From: JBNJDJ01 sp051744845
GTDB lineage: Bacteria; Bacillota; Clostridia; Peptostreptococcales; Acidaminobacteraceae
Direction: 5' to 3'
DNA length: 43,153 bases
Assembly (NCBI GenBank): GCA_051744845.1
Contig: JBNJDJ010000011.1
Location: 1 to 43,153 of the forward strand
Both the position numbers and the translations under genes were made by a program. Position 1 is the first letter of the stretch, and each line of letters starts with the position of its first letter. Of this stretch, positions 1 to 8,266 are shown one piece after another. The notes below the pieces were generated by a model, which saw nothing but the letters and a program-made list of their open reading frames with translations, was not told where the DNA came from and ran no database searches.

Positions 1-81
1 ATTTCGAACACAGAAGTAAAGCTTCTTAGCGCCTAAAGTACTTGTGAGGGAAACCCACTGGGAGGACAGGACGTTGCCAGA
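1..81 (+). rRNA. rrf: 5S ribosomal RNA, 3' part
   Basis: The window opens inside a 5S rRNA. The conserved loop containing GAACACAGAAGTAAAGC, the GCGCC stretch after it and the closing GGAGGACAGGACGTTGCCAG are all recognisable. The 5' part lies outside the window, so the rest of an rRNA operon is expected upstream. The 3' end is placed by similarity to other 5S molecules and may be off by a few bases. An intrinsic terminator follows about 15 bases later. Confidence 0.9.
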
Positions 82-96
82 TGATATTTTTAATTA

Positions 97-121
97 AATC
101 CTAGTATACTAGGATTTTTTT
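97..121 (+). terminator. Intrinsic terminator of the rRNA operon
   Basis: AATCCTAG and CTAGGATT form a perfect 8-bp stem with a TATA loop, followed at once by a run of T. It lies directly after the 5S rRNA 3' end and before the next promoter. Confidence 0.85.
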
Positions 122-135
122 AATATATAATTTCA

Positions 136-164
136 TTGACATTGGCTAAAAACTTATATAAAAT
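136..164 (+). promoter_or_regulatory. Sigma-A-type promoter for the GntR gene and murI
   Basis: TTGACA at 136-141 and TAAAAT at 159-164 are separated by 17 bases. The predicted start is about 45 bases before the GntR start codon. There is no other promoter-like sequence between the 5S terminator and the gene. Confidence 0.6.
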
Positions 165-213
165 ACTATATAGTAAAGATGTTTAAGATAGAATTCCCTA
201 TGAAAGGATATGT

Positions 214-879
214 ATGAGTATTATTGATGATAATGAAGGAAAAAAGTCTTTGACGACTTTAATTTTTGACCGTGTTAGAGATGAGATAATTAATGGGGAT
301 TATAATCCTGGTGATAAATTAATTGAAAATAGGTTAGCAAAAGAATTAGGAGTAAGCAGAACACCAGTTAGAGAAGCATTAAAACAGCTAGAATTAGATG
401 GATTAGTTGAAAGTATTCCTAATAGAGGCGTTATTGTTAAAGGAATATCTGATCAAGATATATACGATATTTATACTGTACGTATTTCTATAGAAACTAT
501 CGCAGCTAGATGGGCTGTTGAAAGAATGACTGAAAAAGATTTAGAAGAATTAGAAGAAATTTATGATTTAATGGAGTTTTTCACATCTAAAGGTAATGCT
601 AAAAGGATTTTTGAATTGAATACTGAATTTCATGAAAAAATATATTCAAGTACTAAAAGTAGATTTTTAGAAAATATATTAAGAGATTTTCAATTATTTA
701 TTAAATCCACACGATTAGAATCATTAAAAACTGAGGGACGTTTAGATAAAGCATTAAAAGAGCATAAAGAAATATTAAATGCATTGAAAGATAGAGATGC
801 AGATCGTGCTTGTAAATATATTAGGCAACATATTGAAACAGCAAGAAAAAATGTAAATAAAATTTTGAAAATTAACTAA
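214..879 (+). CDS. GntR family transcriptional regulator, FadR/FCD subfamily
   Basis: A 221-residue cytoplasmic DNA-binding repressor or activator. The N-terminal winged helix-turn-helix (about residues 12-76) shows the family pattern including the segment ELGVSRTPVREAL. The C-terminal all-helical FCD domain (about 85-215) carries the usual ligand-site histidines in FHEKIY, EHKEIL and QHIETA. FCD-type GntR proteins commonly sense small carboxylic acids or sugar acids; the ligand here cannot be read from sequence. It lies 20 bp upstream of murI and probably shares its transcript, though no functional link between the two is evident. RBS GAAAGGA precedes the ATG. Confidence 0.9.
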   Translation: MSIIDDNEGKKSLTTLIFDRVRDEIINGDYNPGDKLIENRLAKELGVSRTPVREALKQLELDGLVESIPNRGVIVKGISDQDIYDIYTVRISIETIAARWAVERMTEKDLEELEEIYDLMEFFTSKGNAKRIFELNTEFHEKIYSSTKSRFLENILRDFQLFIKSTRLESLKTEGRLDKALKEHKEILNALKDRDADRACKYIRQHIETARKNVNKILKIN

Positions 880-899
880 TATAATTATAAGGAGATTAG

Positions 900-1679
900 A
901 TGATAGGAATTTTTGATTCAGGTGTAGGAGGATTAACTGTACTAGCTACAGCTTTAAGAATTTTACCAAATGAAGATTTTATTTATTTTGGAGATTCTAA
1001 AAATGCACCATATGGTATTAAAAGTAAATCTGAAGTAATTAAACTTTCTAAAAAAATTTGTGATAAATTAATTAAAAATTATAATGTTAAAGCAATTGTT
1101 ATAGCTTGTAATACTGCTACAAGTGCAGCTATAGATATTTTAAGAAAATATTATAATATTCCTATCATAGGAATGGAACCAGCAATTAAGCCTGCACTAG
1201 AGGATAAAGATACTAAAAAAACACTAGTTTTAGCTACTGAAATGACTTTAAAAGAAAAAAAATACAAAACTTTATTACAAAGTTTAAAAGATAATCAAAA
1301 GGTTATTAATAAACCTTGTTCTAAATTAGTTGAATCTATTGAGAAAATAGAGTTTAATTCTGGCAAAGTTAATGAAATTGTAGATAAATGTATTGATAGT
1401 TATAAAGATATTGATTCTATTGTATTAGGTTGTACTCATTTTTTATTTATAAAAACTTACTTATTAGAAAATTATAATTTTAAAATATTTGATGGAAATT
1501 TAGGTACTGTATTAAATTTAAAAAATATTTTAAATAAAGATAAAAATTTAAAAAATATTAACGAAAATAGAAAGGTAATTATTAAAAATTCTGGAAATAA
1601 ACAAAAAAATAAATTATCTAAGAAATTATTAGAAATTTATATAGGAGAAATTAATGAAAGATATAGAAATACTAACTAA
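900..1679 (+). CDS. murI: Glutamate racemase
   Basis: Converts L- to D-glutamate for peptidoglycan precursor synthesis in the cytoplasm. The 259-residue protein has the N-terminal motif GIFDSGVGGLTV with the catalytic-site Asp and Ser, the first catalytic Cys at residue 70 in ACNTATS, and the second at residue 178 in LGCTHF. Length is normal for the family. RBS AAGGAG sits 6 bases before ATG. The last 26 bases overlap the start of a small downstream gene, so the two are translationally coupled. Confidence 0.95.
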   Translation: MIGIFDSGVGGLTVLATALRILPNEDFIYFGDSKNAPYGIKSKSEVIKLSKKICDKLIKNYNVKAIVIACNTATSAAIDILRKYYNIPIIGMEPAIKPALEDKDTKKTLVLATEMTLKEKKYKTLLQSLKDNQKVINKPCSKLVESIEKIEFNSGKVNEIVDKCIDSYKDIDSIVLGCTHFLFIKTYLLENYNFKIFDGNLGTVLNLKNILNKDKNLKNINENRKVIIKNSGNKQKNKLSKKLLEIYIGEINERYRNTN

Positions 1680-1893
1680 AAAATTTATAACTAAAGAATT
1701 AAAATATATTACTGAATCTGAAAAATTATCTGATAAAGAAATAAAAATAATTAAATTATATTACGGAGTTAATTGTGAAAAAAAATCTCTAAAAGAAATT
1801 GCTAAAAGAGTAGATATAAAATTAAAAAATATTAAGAATAAAGTATATGAAACTGAAAGAAAATTATTTAATATTTTAAAAAAGAAAATATAA
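1654..1893 (+). CDS. Small sigma-region-4-like HTH protein
   Basis: A 79-residue very basic protein whose second half (about residues 27-70, from DKEIKIIKLYYG through KNKVYETERKL) resembles region 4 of sigma-70 factors: a helix, a turn containing SLKEIAKRVDI, and a recognition helix. No region 2 is present, so it is not a full sigma factor. It could be a stand-alone DNA-binding protein or a remnant. It overlaps murI by 26 bases in another frame, with GGAGAA just before its ATG. The assignment rests on pattern resemblance only; no precise function is proposed. Confidence 0.6.
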   Translation: MKDIEILTKKFITKELKYITESEKLSDKEIKIIKLYYGVNCEKKSLKEIAKRVDIKLKNIKNKVYETERKLFNILKKKI

Positions 1894-1894
1894 G

Positions 1895-1923
1895 TTGATA
1901 TAAAATATATATTATGATATATT
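1895..1923 (+). promoter_or_regulatory. Promoter of the serS T-box leader
   Basis: TTGATA at 1895-1900 and TATATT at 1918-1923 are 17 bases apart, just after the preceding stop codon and just before the T-box Stem I sequence. Confidence 0.5.
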
Positions 1924-1927
1924 AATA

Positions 1928-2147
1928 AAAAATGTATAGTCCTTTAGGGAAGATTAGTAGGTTAAAATGTTTTTTTAAGAGAGTTAATGGTTGCTGTAAA
2001 TTAACAATATTTTAATTGAATCTACTTCTTATGGTTTAAGTAATGTTAAACGGTTAACACTCGATAAAGTGTTTAAAGTGAACTTTTTGTTAGTTAAATT
2101 AGGTGGCAACACGGGTAATCTCGTCCTTTTAAAGGATGAGTTTTTTT
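1928..2147 (+). promoter_or_regulatory. T-box riboswitch, serine-specific, with terminator
   Basis: The leader shows the Stem I hallmarks (AGGGAAGATTAGTAG, then GGTTGCTGTAAATTAAC), a specifier context GAATCTAC with the Ser codon TCT at 2021-2023, and the T-box AGGTGGCAACACGGGT at 2101-2115. The UGGC at 2104-2107 would pair with an acceptor end GCCA, which fits the G discriminator base of tRNA-Ser. The terminator CTCGTCCTTT/AAAGGATGAG plus T-run occupies 2120-2147. Uncharged tRNA-Ser would stabilise the antiterminator and switch serS on. The 5' boundary is approximate. Confidence 0.9.
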
Positions 2148-2171
2148 ATTTTTTGAATTAAGGAGGGAAAA

Positions 2172-3443
2172 ATGTTAGATATTTTAAGGATTAGAAAAGA
2201 TTTTGATGAAGTAAATGAATTACTTAAATTAAGAGGTAAAGAATTTGATTTAGAAAAAATAATTGAATTAGATGATAAAAGAAAGGAAATATTAACTGTC
2301 TCAGAGAAATTAAGACATGAACAAAAAGAAGAGTCTAAAAAAATTCCTAAGTTAAAAAAAGAAGGCAAAGATGCTAGCCATTTAATTGAAAAAATGGGTG
2401 AACTTTCACAAAAAGTAAAAGATATGAATTCGGAGGTAAAAGAAATAGAAGATGAAATTGAAAAACTTTTATTAGAAATACCTAATACACCTAAATCATC
2501 AACTCCTAAAGGTGAAACAGATGAAGATAATATTTTAATAAAAAAAGAAGGTAAACCTACTGAGTTTAATTTTGAACAAAAAGCTCATTGGGATTTAGGT
2601 GAAGATTTAGATATTATTGATTTTGAAAGAGCTTCAAAATTATCAGGATCTAGATTTTCAGTTATGAAAAATTTAGGTGCTAGATTAGAAAGAGCTGTTT
2701 TAAACTTTATGTTAGAGCTTCATACAACTGAACATGGTTATGAAGAAATTGTACCACCATTCTTAGTAAATAGAGATGCAATGATTGGAACAGGACAATT
2801 GCCAAAATTTGAAAATGATATGTTTCATGTTCCATCAAAAGATTTATTTTTAATTCCGACTGCTGAAGTTCCTTTGACAAATCTTTATGCAAATGAAATT
2901 TTAGACCAAGAGGATTTACCAATATATCATACAGCTTATACTCCTTGTTTTAGAAAAGAAGCAGGATCAGCTGGAAGAGATACAAGAGGATTAATTAGAC
3001 AACATCAATTTAATAAAGTTGAATTAGTTAAATTTGTAAAACCAGAAAATGCTGAAGATGAATTACAAAAATTATTAGCAAATGCTGAAAAAGTATTAAA
3101 GAAATTAAATTTACCATATAGAGTTGTACAATTGTGTGGTGGAGATTTAGGATTTAGTTCATCTAAAACTTATGATATTGAAGTTTGGATGCCAAGTTAT
3201 AATGATTATTTAGAAATATCATCATGCTCAAACTTTACTGATTATCAAGCCCGTAGAGGAAATATAAGATATCGTAGAAAAGAAGATGGTAATGTAGAGT
3301 ATCTAAACACTTTAAATGGTTCAGGTTTAGCTGTAGGAAGAACTGTTGCAGCAATTATGGAAAATTATCAAAATGAAGATGGAAGTATTGATATTCCAGA
3401 AGCTTTACAAAAATATATGTATGGTGTTGAAAAAATTAATTAA
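2172..3443 (+). CDS. serS: Seryl-tRNA synthetase
   Basis: Charges tRNA-Ser in the cytoplasm. The 423-residue class II enzyme starts MLDILRIRKDFD, followed by the long helical arm (about residues 27-100, rich in Glu/Lys) that grips tRNA-Ser. The catalytic core has motif 2 in FRKEAGSAGRDTRGLIRQHQ and motif 3 in LNGSGLAVGRTVAAIMENYQ. Length is normal. RBS AAGGAGGG lies 6 bases before ATG. Expression is controlled by the T-box leader immediately upstream, and a terminator follows the gene. Confidence 0.97.
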   Translation: MLDILRIRKDFDEVNELLKLRGKEFDLEKIIELDDKRKEILTVSEKLRHEQKEESKKIPKLKKEGKDASHLIEKMGELSQKVKDMNSEVKEIEDEIEKLLLEIPNTPKSSTPKGETDEDNILIKKEGKPTEFNFEQKAHWDLGEDLDIIDFERASKLSGSRFSVMKNLGARLERAVLNFMLELHTTEHGYEEIVPPFLVNRDAMIGTGQLPKFENDMFHVPSKDLFLIPTAEVPLTNLYANEILDQEDLPIYHTAYTPCFRKEAGSAGRDTRGLIRQHQFNKVELVKFVKPENAEDELQKLLANAEKVLKKLNLPYRVVQLCGGDLGFSSSKTYDIEVWMPSYNDYLEISSCSNFTDYQARRGNIRYRRKEDGNVEYLNTLNGSGLAVGRTVAAIMENYQNEDGSIDIPEALQKYMYGVEKIN

Positions 3444-3450
3444 TTTTAAG

Positions 3451-3480
3451 ATAAAACGGTTTTTTACCGTTTTATTTTTT
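3451..3480 (+). terminator. Intrinsic terminator after serS
   Basis: ATAAAACGGT and ACCGTTTTAT form an inverted repeat with a short T loop, followed by a T-run. It lies 8 bases after the serS stop codon. Confidence 0.85.
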
Positions 3481-3556
3481 TGATAAAAGTATATTATAAA
3501 TTGATTAATCAAAAATAAATGATATAATTTTATTATAAAGTAAATGAGAGGTAAAT

Positions 3557-3718
3557 ATGGATTTAATAGAAAAGATCTTAGGATTAATAACAATAATATT
3601 TTTTATTATTATTTTAGGATATATTTTAATTGAAATAGGCAAAGTTGCATATAAAGAAGTTGGAGGTATAAAAAATTATATTTTCAAAAAATATAGTAAA
3701 GATGAGGCGATAAAATGA
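3557..3718 (+). CDS. Small single-pass membrane protein (53 aa)
   Basis: A short gene starting MDLIEKILGLITIIFF and ending KDEAIK. Residues about 7-26 are an unbroken hydrophobic segment (Ile/Leu/Phe rich), and the rest is basic, suggesting one membrane helix with a cytoplasmic tail. GAGAGG lies about 6 bases before ATG. Its TGA stop overlaps the ATG of the next gene in the sequence ATGA (3715-3718), a typical translational coupling, which supports it being real. Function is unknown. Confidence 0.65.
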   Translation: MDLIEKILGLITIIFFIIILGYILIEIGKVAYKEVGGIKNYIFKKYSKDEAIK

Positions 3719-4161
3719 TCAATCAAAAAAATAGATCTAAAGTTAATTTTTTAATCGTTACTATTTTATCTATAATATTTTTTTATTTATCATATCTTAC
3801 CATTAATTTATCGAGAAATTTATATATTCAATTAGCTATATTATTTATTATAGTTTATATATTTTTAAATGGTATATATAAAATTTTACCTGATTATGAA
3901 TATAAATTGATTGATAATGAATTAATTATAATCAGAAAATTTTCTGAAAGATATCAATTTTCGTACAAAATATTTTTAGAGGATATTTGTAGCATTGACT
4001 CTACAAGTCATTTAACTTTAAAGTTTTGGAATCAATTTTATAATTTGAATAGGAAAAACGAGATATATACTATAAAATATAATAATCAAGAAATTAAATT
4101 TGATCCTAAAAATAAATTAGTTAAAGAAATTCAAAAGAGAGTTAATTATGAAAAAGACTAA
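3715..4161 (+). CDS. Small membrane protein of unknown function
   Basis: A 148-residue protein with two hydrophobic stretches near the N-terminus (about residues 12-30 and 36-55), then a soluble basic domain of about 90 residues with alternating hydrophobic residues that could be a beta-rich, PH-like fold. I do not recognise the family. It is coupled to the 53-residue membrane protein upstream by an ATGA overlap and overlaps the start of the downstream PLP decarboxylase by 14 bases, so it belongs to the same transcript. Confidence 0.7.
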   Translation: MINQKNRSKVNFLIVTILSIIFFYLSYLTINLSRNLYIQLAILFIIVYIFLNGIYKILPDYEYKLIDNELIIIRKFSERYQFSYKIFLEDICSIDSTSHLTLKFWNQFYNLNRKNEIYTIKYNNQEIKFDPKNKLVKEIQKRVNYEKD

Positions 4162-5548
4162 ATCATTAATTAAAGGTTTGAAAAGTGTTAAAGATGAAAA
4201 TTTAACTTCTTTTCATATGCCTGGACATAAAAACAATAAAAAAATTTATAAATATATAGAAAATAATAATTTATTAGATTTGGATATAACAGAAATACCT
4301 GGTACTGATAATTTACACGATCCTAAAAATATTATAAAAAAAAGTCAAAAGGATTTATCGAAAATATTCAATTCAAAAAAAAGTTATTTTTTAGTAAATG
4401 GAAGTACTTGTGGTATTTTATCGACTATTTATTCAGTCACTAATAAAAATGATAAAATATTAATAAATCGAAATGCTCACAAGTCTGTTTTAAATGCAGT
4501 TAAACTAAATGAATTAAATCCATTGCATATAAAACCCAAATTAGATTCAAAAACTGATTTAATTTGTGGTATAGACATTAAAGATTTGAAATATAAATTA
4601 AAAAATTTTCCAAAGATTAAAGTAGTATTTTTAACATATCCAACTTACGAAGGTATATGTTATAATTTAAAAAAAGTTGTTAAAATCATAAAATCATACA
4701 ATAAATTTATAATAATAGATGAAGCTCATGGATCACATTTTAAATTTAGCACATTATTTCCTGACAGTGGAACAAATTTTAAAGTTGATGCTGTTATTCA
4801 AAGTGCTCATAAAAATGGCTTAACACTTACACAAGGAGCTTATTTACATATATTTAACAAAAGTATTATAAAGAATGTTGAAAATTATTTAAAAATCTTT
4901 CAAACTTCTTCACCATCATATATAATAATGGCATCCTTAGATGCAAATTTAAAGTTTTTTAAAAATAAAGGAAAAATTTATAGTGAAAAATTAAATAAAA
5001 ATATTAAAAAATTTTCAAATAAGTTAAAAGAAACTAAATTTATTAATTTAAATAATTTAGATATAGGTTATGATTATGATTTTTCTAAACTTATAATTTC
5101 ACCATTGAAATTAGGAATCAATGGAAATGATTTGGAAAAAATTTTAAGAAAAAAATATAAAATACAAGTTGAATATTCAACATATAACTATTGTTTATTA
5201 ATAGCAAGTGTTTTTAATAAATCTAAAGATTTTGAAAAGTTGCTAAAAGCTTTAAAATCTATTGAAAAAACTATTAATAAAAAATCTTTAAGTTTTAAAA
5301 AAGGATTAATTTTAGAAAATATAAACATTAAATATAGACCAAGTGAGTTAAAAAAATATAGTTTTAAAAAAATAAAAGTCAATAAAAGTTTAAATAAAAT
5401 TGCTTATGAATCTGTTATACCTTATCCTCCTGGCATTCCATTGATTATGCCGGGAGAAATAATAACTAAAGAAGCTTTAGAAAAGATAAGTATAATAAAA
5501 AATGAAATAAAAGTTTTGGAGGAAAATAATGAAAAAAGAAATAATTGA
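4148..5548 (+). CDS. Orn/Lys/Arg decarboxylase family PLP enzyme (YaaO-like)
   Basis: A 466-residue fold type I PLP enzyme of the basic amino acid decarboxylase family (short Gram-positive form without the wing domain). It begins with the family signature TSFHMPGHK and has the cofactor-site Asp191 in DEAHGSH and the PLP lysine 222 in SAHKNG. The C-terminal part contains the family motif YPPGIPLIMPGE. The substrate (lysine, arginine or ornithine) cannot be decided, and a role in polyamine supply is an inference. In B. subtilis the homologue yaaO opens the tmk-yaaQ-holB-yaaT cluster, and the same cluster follows here. It overlaps lepB by 20 bases. Confidence 0.9.
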   Translation: MKKTKSLIKGLKSVKDENLTSFHMPGHKNNKKIYKYIENNNLLDLDITEIPGTDNLHDPKNIIKKSQKDLSKIFNSKKSYFLVNGSTCGILSTIYSVTNKNDKILINRNAHKSVLNAVKLNELNPLHIKPKLDSKTDLICGIDIKDLKYKLKNFPKIKVVFLTYPTYEGICYNLKKVVKIIKSYNKFIIIDEAHGSHFKFSTLFPDSGTNFKVDAVIQSAHKNGLTLTQGAYLHIFNKSIIKNVENYLKIFQTSSPSYIIMASLDANLKFFKNKGKIYSEKLNKNIKKFSNKLKETKFINLNNLDIGYDYDFSKLIISPLKLGINGNDLEKILRKKYKIQVEYSTYNYCLLIASVFNKSKDFEKLLKALKSIEKTINKKSLSFKKGLILENINIKYRPSELKKYSFKKIKVNKSLNKIAYESVIPYPPGIPLIMPGEIITKEALEKISIIKNEIKVLEENNEKRNN

Positions 5549-6083
5549 ATGGATAAAATCTTTAATATTTGCAATTGTATTTGTAAGTATTTTAAATATA
5601 TTTATAACTACAACTATGGTTTACTCTACATCTATGTATCCTACTTTGATTGAAAAAGATATGTTAGTTTTACAAAGAACAAAAAATGTAAATAGAGGTG
5701 ATATAGTATCTTTTAAATCAGATTTGACTATTGATAAATCTGATGTTTCTAGATTAAATTTTTTACAAAAGTTAAAAACTGATGTAGGAGATCATAAAAA
5801 TCTAATAAAAAGAGTTATAGGGCTGCCAGGTGATGAATTAGAAATTAGAAATAATAAAGTATATATTAATGATAAACTTTTAGAAGAAAAATATATTAAT
5901 TCTTTGACTAATGGTAATATATATATAGAAGAAATCCCTGAAAATAAATATTTTTTAATGGGAGATAATAGACATGCTAGCTTGGATAGTAGATCTTCAA
6001 ATGTAGGATTAATTAAAAAAGATAAGTTTATTGGAAAAGTATTAATAAGATTATTTCCATTAAATAGAATAAAAGTTTTTTAA
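5529..6083 (+). CDS. lepB: Signal peptidase I
   Basis: Membrane-bound serine protease that removes signal peptides from exported proteins. The 184-residue protein has one N-terminal membrane helix (about residues 10-30), the catalytic Ser35 in STSMYPTL, the catalytic Lys94 in KRVIGLPGDE, and the conserved MGDNRHASLDSR box near residue 140. This is the short single-span Gram-positive type. It overlaps the upstream decarboxylase gene by 20 bases and sits where tmk stands in the B. subtilis version of this cluster. Confidence 0.95.
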   Translation: MKKEIIEWIKSLIFAIVFVSILNIFITTTMVYSTSMYPTLIEKDMLVLQRTKNVNRGDIVSFKSDLTIDKSDVSRLNFLQKLKTDVGDHKNLIKRVIGLPGDELEIRNNKVYINDKLLEEKYINSLTNGNIYIEEIPENKYFLMGDNRHASLDSRSSNVGLIKKDKFIGKVLIRLFPLNRIKVF

Positions 6084-6099
6084 TGAAAGGATGGTTTTT

Positions 6100-6426
6100 A
6101 TGAAATTAATAGTAGCTGTAATCCATGATGAAGATAGTCATGATGTGATAAAAAAACTTTCAAAAAATGATTATGGAGTTACAAAATTATCATCAACAGG
6201 AGGATTTTTAAAAACAGGAAATACTACTTTAATGATTGGTGTAGATGAAGATGAAGTCTCTCATGTGATAGATATTATTAAAGAAAAATGTCAAACACGT
6301 AAAGAATATACTATGGCAACATCTATGATAGGTGAAGCATCTACATTTATGGGAGAACCAGTTGAGGTTACTGTAGGTGGAGCAACTATTTTTGTTTTAG
6401 ATGTAGATAACTTTATACAAGTATAA
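6100..6426 (+). CDS. darA: Cyclic di-AMP receptor, PII-like (DarA/YaaQ)
   Basis: A 108-residue PII-like protein that binds cyclic di-AMP as a trimer; its downstream partner is not established. The sequence begins MKLIVAVIHDEDS and contains STGGFLKTGNTTLMIGV and the C-terminal GGATIFVLDVD stretch typical of the family. I chose the ATG at 6100 because AAAGG at 6086-6090 is 9 bases upstream; an in-frame ATG at 6091 touches that RBS. It lies between lepB and holB, as yaaQ precedes yaaR-holB in Bacillus. Confidence 0.93.
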   Translation: MKLIVAVIHDEDSHDVIKKLSKNDYGVTKLSSTGGFLKTGNTTLMIGVDEDEVSHVIDIIKEKCQTRKEYTMATSMIGEASTFMGEPVEVTVGGATIFVLDVDNFIQV

Positions 6427-6440
6427 ATTTAAGGAGTTTT

Positions 6441-7430
6441 ATGAGTTTTGACCAAATTTATGGACATAAAAAAAATATACAATTATTTAAAAAAAAATTA
6501 AAGAATAATAGTATTAGTCACAGTTATATATTTGAAGGCAAAGAAGGAATAGGCAAAAAATTATTTGCTATTAATTTAATAAAAGCAATTTTATGTAAAA
6601 ATAATATTGAAAATCCTTGTGAAGAATGTATTTCTTGTCAAAAAATAAATCATTTGAATCATCCGGATATTAAAATAATTAAACCTGATGGTAATTCAAT
6701 AAAAAATAAACAAATCAAGGATTTTCAAAATTTTTTAAGATTTAAACCTAATGAAAGTGAATATAAATTTATTTTAATAGATGATAGTGAAAAATTAACT
6801 AAAAGTGCTCAAAATACAATTTTAAAAGTATTAGAAGAACCACCAGATTATGCTAAAATATTATTTATAACTAAAAATGTAAATATATTATTAGATACAA
6901 TTATATCAAGAGGACAAGTTATAAATTTCAAACCTTTAAATGATAAAGAAATATCTAAATATATTAATGAAAATTATAAAATATCTACTGAAAAGCAAAA
7001 TATGATAAAAATTTTTTCTAATGGTATTGTAAAAAATGTTCAAAAAGCTATTGATTCAAAAGATTTTATAAATTTGAGAAATGAAACTATTGAGTATTGT
7101 AATCAATTACTTTATAATCAAATAATTAATAGTATAAAAGGTATAAATTTTTTAAAAGAAAACAAAGAACAAATTGATTTGATTTTCGAAATAATGATTT
7201 TGTGGTTTAGAGATTTAATGATTTATAAAGTTAATAATAATAAGGATTTAATTATTAATAAAGATAAATTAGATATAATTGAAAAAGAAGTATATAAATT
7301 AGCAGATAAAAATTTAATTAAAATAATTGAAAATATTCAAAAAGCTAAACAAAATTTAGAGAAAAATATAAATTTTAAATTAGTTATTGATTATTTAATT
7401 TTAAATACAATAGATCCAGGAGGAAAATAA
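6441..7430 (+). CDS. holB: DNA polymerase III delta-prime subunit
   Basis: Clamp-loader subunit of the replicative polymerase. The 329-residue AAA+ protein has a Walker A region at residues 33-40 (GKEGIGKK), a zinc-binding cysteine set at C52, C60, C63 and C66, the Walker B-like FILIDDSEKL, the NTILKVLEEPP segment and a C-terminal helical collar domain. Its TAA stop overlaps by one base with the ATG of the downstream PSP1-domain gene, as in the conserved Firmicutes order holB-yaaT. Confidence 0.93.
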   Translation: MSFDQIYGHKKNIQLFKKKLKNNSISHSYIFEGKEGIGKKLFAINLIKAILCKNNIENPCEECISCQKINHLNHPDIKIIKPDGNSIKNKQIKDFQNFLRFKPNESEYKFILIDDSEKLTKSAQNTILKVLEEPPDYAKILFITKNVNILLDTIISRGQVINFKPLNDKEISKYINENYKISTEKQNMIKIFSNGIVKNVQKAIDSKDFINLRNETIEYCNQLLYNQIINSIKGINFLKENKEQIDLIFEIMILWFRDLMIYKVNNNKDLIINKDKLDIIEKEVYKLADKNLIKIIENIQKAKQNLEKNINFKLVIDYLILNTIDPGGK

Positions 7431-8266
7431 TGTTAGATATAGTAGGTGTAAGATTTAAAAAAGCAGGAAAAATTTATTATTTTAACCCAAATAAATTAGA
7501 TATAGATAGTGGAAAAAAAGTTATTGTAGAAACATCAAGAGGAATAGAATTTGGAACAGTTGTTATTCCAAATAAAAAAATTAAGAAAAATGAAATTGAA
7601 AATGAATTAAAAGATGTAATTAGAATAGCTACTGATAAAGATAAACAAAAAAATAAAGATAACATCAAAGATGCTGATAAAGCTTTAGATATTTGTGAAA
7701 AAAAGATAAAAAAACATAATTTAGAAATGAAATTAATAGATAGTGAATATACTTTTGAAAGAAATAAATTAATATTTTATTTTACTGCTGATGGTAGAGT
7801 TGATTTTAGATCATTAGTTAGGGATTTAGCTTCTGTTTTTAAAACAAGAATTGAACTTCGTCAAATAGGTGTTAGAGATGAAGCTAAAATGGTAAATGGA
7901 ATAGGTATATGTGGAAGAAAAATTTGTTGTGCTAATTGGAAAACAGATTTTGATTCTATAACAATAAAAAATGCAAAAGATCAATCTTTATCTTTAAATC
8001 CAGCTAAAATATCTGGTATCTGTGGTAGATTAATGTGTTGTATTAATTATGAACATAAAACTTATAAAAAATTACTTAAAACAATTCCTGAATATAATAT
8101 GAAGGTAAAAACACCAGATGGAAAAGGTATTATTAAAAAGACTAATATTTTAAAACAAGAAGTCAAAGTAAGGTTAATAGATAAAGAAACTAATAAGTTA
8201 TCAGATGATTTATTTAAATATTCTGTAGATGATATTGAAAAGGTAAAAGATGAAAAAGAGTGCTAA
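7430..8266 (+). CDS. ricT: PSP1 domain protein, RicT/YaaT-like
   Basis: A 278-residue cytoplasmic protein of the PSP1 family. It begins VGVRFKKAGKIYYFNP and has two Cys-rich motifs, GICGRKICCANW (about 160-172) and GICGRLMCCINYEH (about 197-210), expected to bind a metal or iron-sulfur cluster. In B. subtilis RicT/YaaT, with RicA and RicF, affects RNase Y-dependent mRNA processing and sporulation phosphorelay activity. The homologous position right after holB supports the name; partners are not in this window. It overlaps rsmI by 17 bases. Confidence 0.9.
   Translation: MLDIVGVRFKKAGKIYYFNPNKLDIDSGKKVIVETSRGIEFGTVVIPNKKIKKNEIENELKDVIRIATDKDKQKNKDNIKDADKALDICEKKIKKHNLEMKLIDSEYTFERNKLIFYFTADGRVDFRSLVRDLASVFKTRIELRQIGVRDEAKMVNGIGICGRKICCANWKTDFDSITIKNAKDQSLSLNPAKISGICGRLMCCINYEHKTYKKLLKTIPEYNMKVKTPDGKGIIKKTNILKQEVKVRLIDKETNKLSDDLFKYSVDDIEKVKDEKEC

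Noticed and set aside
2707..2922. Antisense open frames inside serS, metG and other genes
   Set aside because: They lie within strongly conserved genes on the other strand, lack ribosome binding sites and resemble no protein.
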